Assembly: GCA_937138955.1 (NCBI GenBank)
Contig: CAKZPJ010000593.1
Location: 1-8,443, forward strand
Length of the DNA: 8,443 nucleotides
From: an uncultured Flammeovirgaceae bacterium
GTDB taxonomy: Bacteria > Bacteroidota > Bacteroidia > Cytophagales > Cyclobacteriaceae
Direction of reading: 5' to 3'
The notes under the pieces are model-generated. The model ran no database searches and was not told where the DNA came from. It saw nothing but the letters and a program-made list of their open reading frames with translations. Shown piece by piece: positions 6,418 through 8,443 of this stretch (positions within the stretch are counted from its first letter, which is position 1; each line of letters opens with the position of its first letter). The position numbers and the translations under genes were made by a program.

Positions 6418-8376
6418 CTATTCAGGAGCATTAGATCCAATATTACCCTGAGCTACTACTGTTGCCAGATCATCAGGACTTAAGTGGATGTTAATGTAGC
6501 CATCAAATTCAGTAAGCTCACTGTAGAGAATAGGTAAGTTGTTATCTCTGGTCATCACCGAAGTTTTACTAAGCCCCGATGCGCCCTCAACATTAGTAAG
6601 GCTAACTGCAATACCGCCTCCTTCTTCCGCAGAGTTAAAGTGAATATGAGCCGGATGGTTTCCATCAGCGGGTGTACCTGCCAGAACCAGTGTTACTAAT
6701 GAACTTCCGTCTTTGCGTTCGGCAAAGGTGGCGGTTCCACTCACCCCTGAACCTCCTAATTCATTTAGAGCGTAGGTTACCGAATTGCCCGTTAAAGAAT
6801 TTGCTCCAATATCCCCTTGGCCTACAATAGTAGCTAACTCATCTGCGCTTAAATGCACATTGATGTAGCCATCGTAATCTAATAGACCTTCGTAAGTAAT
6901 AGGTGTTCCATCATTAAAGGCTGCCACCTGCGTTTGGCTCATTCCGGTAGCTCCGTTGACATCAGTCAAACTGATTACAATTCCTCCCCCCTCAGCAGCA
7001 GTATTGGCGTGAATATGCGCGGGGTGCATTCCGTCAGCCGGAGTGTTCTGTAGTTTTAGTTCTACCAATGTGGTTCCGTTGTTTCGTTGCGAAAAGATAG
7101 CTTCACCTTTAATACTAGGAACTGCCAAAGAATCTAGGGTATACGTAATAGTTTCACCCGTCAGTGCATTCTGACCAATATCGCCTTGAGCAACAATAGT
7201 AGCTAAATTTTCAGCACTCAAGTGCACATTGATGTAACCGTTATAATCTAGTAGTTCTTCGTAGGTAATTGCTGTACCATCATCCAACGCAGCAATATTG
7301 GTTATACTCATTCCGGTAGTACCATTTACCGGAGTAAAGCTAACGGCAATTCCACCCCCTTCGGCTGCGGTATTGAAATGGATATGAGCCGGATGTACTC
7401 CCCCTTCCGGAGTTCCGTCTAAGTCCAAGGTTGCTAACGTTGCACCATTCTGTCGTTTCTCAAAAGTAGCTTCACCCATAATTCCGGCTACTGCTCGGGT
7501 CATTAATGAATAGGTTACTGCATCACCGGTAAGTTCATTTGTTCCGATATCCCCTTGTACAATTAAAGTCCCTAAGTTTTCGGCACTTTCGTGTACGTTC
7601 ACGTAGCCATCAAAACCTAATAATTGATCGTAGGTAATTGCTGTACCATCATCGGTTGCTTCAATGTGGGTCATACTTGTTCCGGTAGTACCGCTCACCG
7701 GGGTGAAACTTACGGCGATTCCTCCCCCTTCTATCGCATTATTATTATGAATGTGTGCGGGGTGGCTCGCTCCGTCGGTAAGATTTTGAACACTATCCAA
7801 CGTAATAGTAGCTAAAGTCTCTCCACTGTTGCGTTGCTCCAGCAATAGAGAACCGGTTGTTCCGGAATCGTCTCGTAGAGCCAAAGCGTATTCTTTTGAT
7901 GTTCCGGTAAGCTCATTACCTCCAATATCCGTCTGAGCTACTACTGTAAGGTCGCTTTCACTTAAGTGAACGTTCACGTAGCCATCGTAAGCCAGTATTT
8001 GTTCGTAAGTAAGGTCAGTGATGGTGGTGGTGCTACGCCCAGTAGCTCCGTCTACCGGATCAAAAGTAACCACAATATCGCCCGTTTCGGCAGCGGAATT
8101 AGCGTGGATATGCGCAGGATGTGAGTTGCCAGGTTCAGTACCTGTCAGTACAATTTCGGCATCGACGGTGTTGTCCTCATTTTGCAAGAACTCTATGTAA
8201 CCGGCTAAATCTGCTCCGTTAAGCGCATTGAATCGGTAGACTTTACTGGTTCGGGTCTCCGGTTCGGTTGGTGTAAAGCCATCATCATCGTTACAGGAGG
8301 TAAGGATAAATAAAAATCCTAGCCCAAATAAAAGCGAAGTAGGTAGCTTATGGTAATTAAATAAAAGGGTATTCAT
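6418..8376 (-). CDS. Lipoprotein of five tandem CHRD-type repeats
   Basis: This 652-aa protein begins with a lipoprotein signal whose lipobox is L25-T-S-C28. The residues after the cysteine are N-D-D-D-G, like the acidic export signal that sends Bacteroidota lipoproteins to the cell surface. After a short Thr/Pro/Glu linker come five repeats ending in DIG.N.LTG: about 45-158, 159-284, 285-407, 408-530 and 531-652. Each holds HPAHIH (at 86, 205, 328, 451, 574), then an E-G-G-G-I-like strand, a T-Y-(E/D)-x-L-L segment, and DGYxNVH(L)S before VAQGDIG. These fit the CHRD domain first seen in chordin, a beta-rich domain of about 120 residues with a conserved HIH and a YVNVH strand. C28 is the only cysteine. 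The histidine clusters suggest metal binding, but no activity is established for bacterial CHRD proteins. ATG 8376 gives the signal peptide directly. It is a single-gene unit with its own terminator. Confidence 0.87.
   Translation of the reverse strand: MNTLLFNYHKLPTSLLFGLGFLFILTSCNDDDGFTPTEPETRTSKVYRFNALNGADLAGYIEFLQNEDNTVDAEIVLTGTEPGNSHPAHIHANSAAETGDIVVTFDPVDGATGRSTTTITDLTYEQILAYDGYVNVHLSESDLTVVAQTDIGGNELTGTSKEYALALRDDSGTTGSLLLEQRNSGETLATITLDSVQNLTDGASHPAHIHNNNAIEGGGIAVSFTPVSGTTGTSMTHIEATDDGTAITYDQLLGFDGYVNVHESAENLGTLIVQGDIGTNELTGDAVTYSLMTRAVAGIMGEATFEKRQNGATLATLDLDGTPEGGVHPAHIHFNTAAEGGGIAVSFTPVNGTTGMSITNIAALDDGTAITYEELLDYNGYINVHLSAENLATIVAQGDIGQNALTGETITYTLDSLAVPSIKGEAIFSQRNNGTTLVELKLQNTPADGMHPAHIHANTAAEGGGIVISLTDVNGATGMSQTQVAAFNDGTPITYEGLLDYDGYINVHLSADELATIVGQGDIGANSLTGNSVTYALNELGGSGVSGTATFAERKDGSSLVTLVLAGTPADGNHPAHIHFNSAEEGGGIAVSLTNVEGASGLSKTSVMTRDNNLPILYSELTEFDGYINIHLSPDDLATVVAQGNIGSNAPE
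6421..8244 (-). repeat. Five tandem in-frame coding repeats, about 369 bp each
   Basis: Units in gene order are 8244-7903 (114 codons), 7902-7525 (126), 7524-7156 (123), 7155-6787 (123) and 6786-6421 (122, ending NAPE where the others have LTG). The HPAHIH motifs of units 2 to 5 are exactly 123 codons apart; unit 1 to 2 is 119. Some DNA is still identical between units: 7259-7284 and 7628-7653 share 26 bases at exactly one period. The first unit is the most divergent. Confidence 0.85.
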
Positions 8377-8426
8377 AGTTATGAAATAAGGTTAATACTG
8401 TTTACAAGTGCTATATACCACATTTA

Positions 8427-8443
8427 CTACAACTAGTTTGTAG
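8427..8443. repeat. 17-bp dyad upstream of the CHRD gene, at window edge
   Basis: CTACAA-CTAGT-TTGTAG is an inverted repeat with 6-bp perfect arms, 51 bases upstream of the CHRD start codon. It could be an operator or the edge of a larger structure that continues outside the window. No clear promoter boxes are seen in the 67 bp available. Confidence 0.35.

Noticed and set aside
7624..8200. Plus-strand open frames opposite the CHRD gene (63 and 60 codons)
   Set aside because: They mirror the conserved repeat codons of the CHRD gene, lack any recognisable domain or ribosome site, and are best explained as shadows.
6421..8244. Regular repeats of about 369 bp that could suggest an array element or CRISPR-like locus
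   Set aside because: The repeats are in-frame protein domains with a conserved HPAHIH motif and no spacer logic; the period is far too long for CRISPR.
5098..8376. CHRD and TPR genes as one operon
   Set aside because: A strong terminator at 6366-6393 and a 195-bp gap separate them.

Overview
The window most likely comes from a member of the Bacteroidota, probably a Cytophagales-like marine or soil bacterium. The evidence is the gene families present (RecX with a YCAYQER N-terminal motif, a bacteroidete-type ComB, DsbD with a GHGCVNCREMEARVW thioredoxin site, a CHRD lipoprotein with an acidic patch after the lipobox), a moderate, slightly AT-rich composition, and start sites that mostly lack a Shine-Dalgarno sequence. 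This placement is inferred from family resemblance only.

Layout. Positions 2-517 (+) hold the C-terminal 171 codons of comB (2-phosphosulfolactate phosphatase). It converges on recX (505-984, -), and the two stop ends overlap by 13 bp. A 118-bp divergent region follows, with a tandem heptamer and an imperfect inverted repeat. It separates recX from a 12-TM MFS exporter (1103-2377, +). Both divergent genes appear to start with TTG. After an AT-rich gap come a 78-aa single-pass membrane protein (2545-2781, +) with a textbook Shine-Dalgarno, unlike its neighbours, and dsbD (2918-4993, +), a full-length thiol:disulfide transmembrane reductase. dsbD converges on a secreted TPR protein (5098-6222, -). 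A Rho-independent terminator (6366-6393, acting on -) separates this from the last gene (6418-8376, -), a 652-aa lipoprotein built of five tandem CHRD-type repeats. The final 67 bp are its upstream region, with a 17-bp dyad at the window edge.

How the genes fit together. This is an ordinary chromosomal stretch of mostly single-gene units. Apart from comB and recX, every product is predicted to act in the envelope: inner-membrane exporter, small membrane protein, periplasmic electron relay, secreted TPR protein and probably surface-exposed lipoprotein. I see no mobile element, tRNA, rRNA or CRISPR array. No new multi-gene system is evident. The most distinctive objects are the five-repeat CHRD lipoprotein, with a nearly exact 123-residue (369-bp) period and a putative surface-export signal, and the unrecognised small acidic membrane protein placed just upstream of dsbD.
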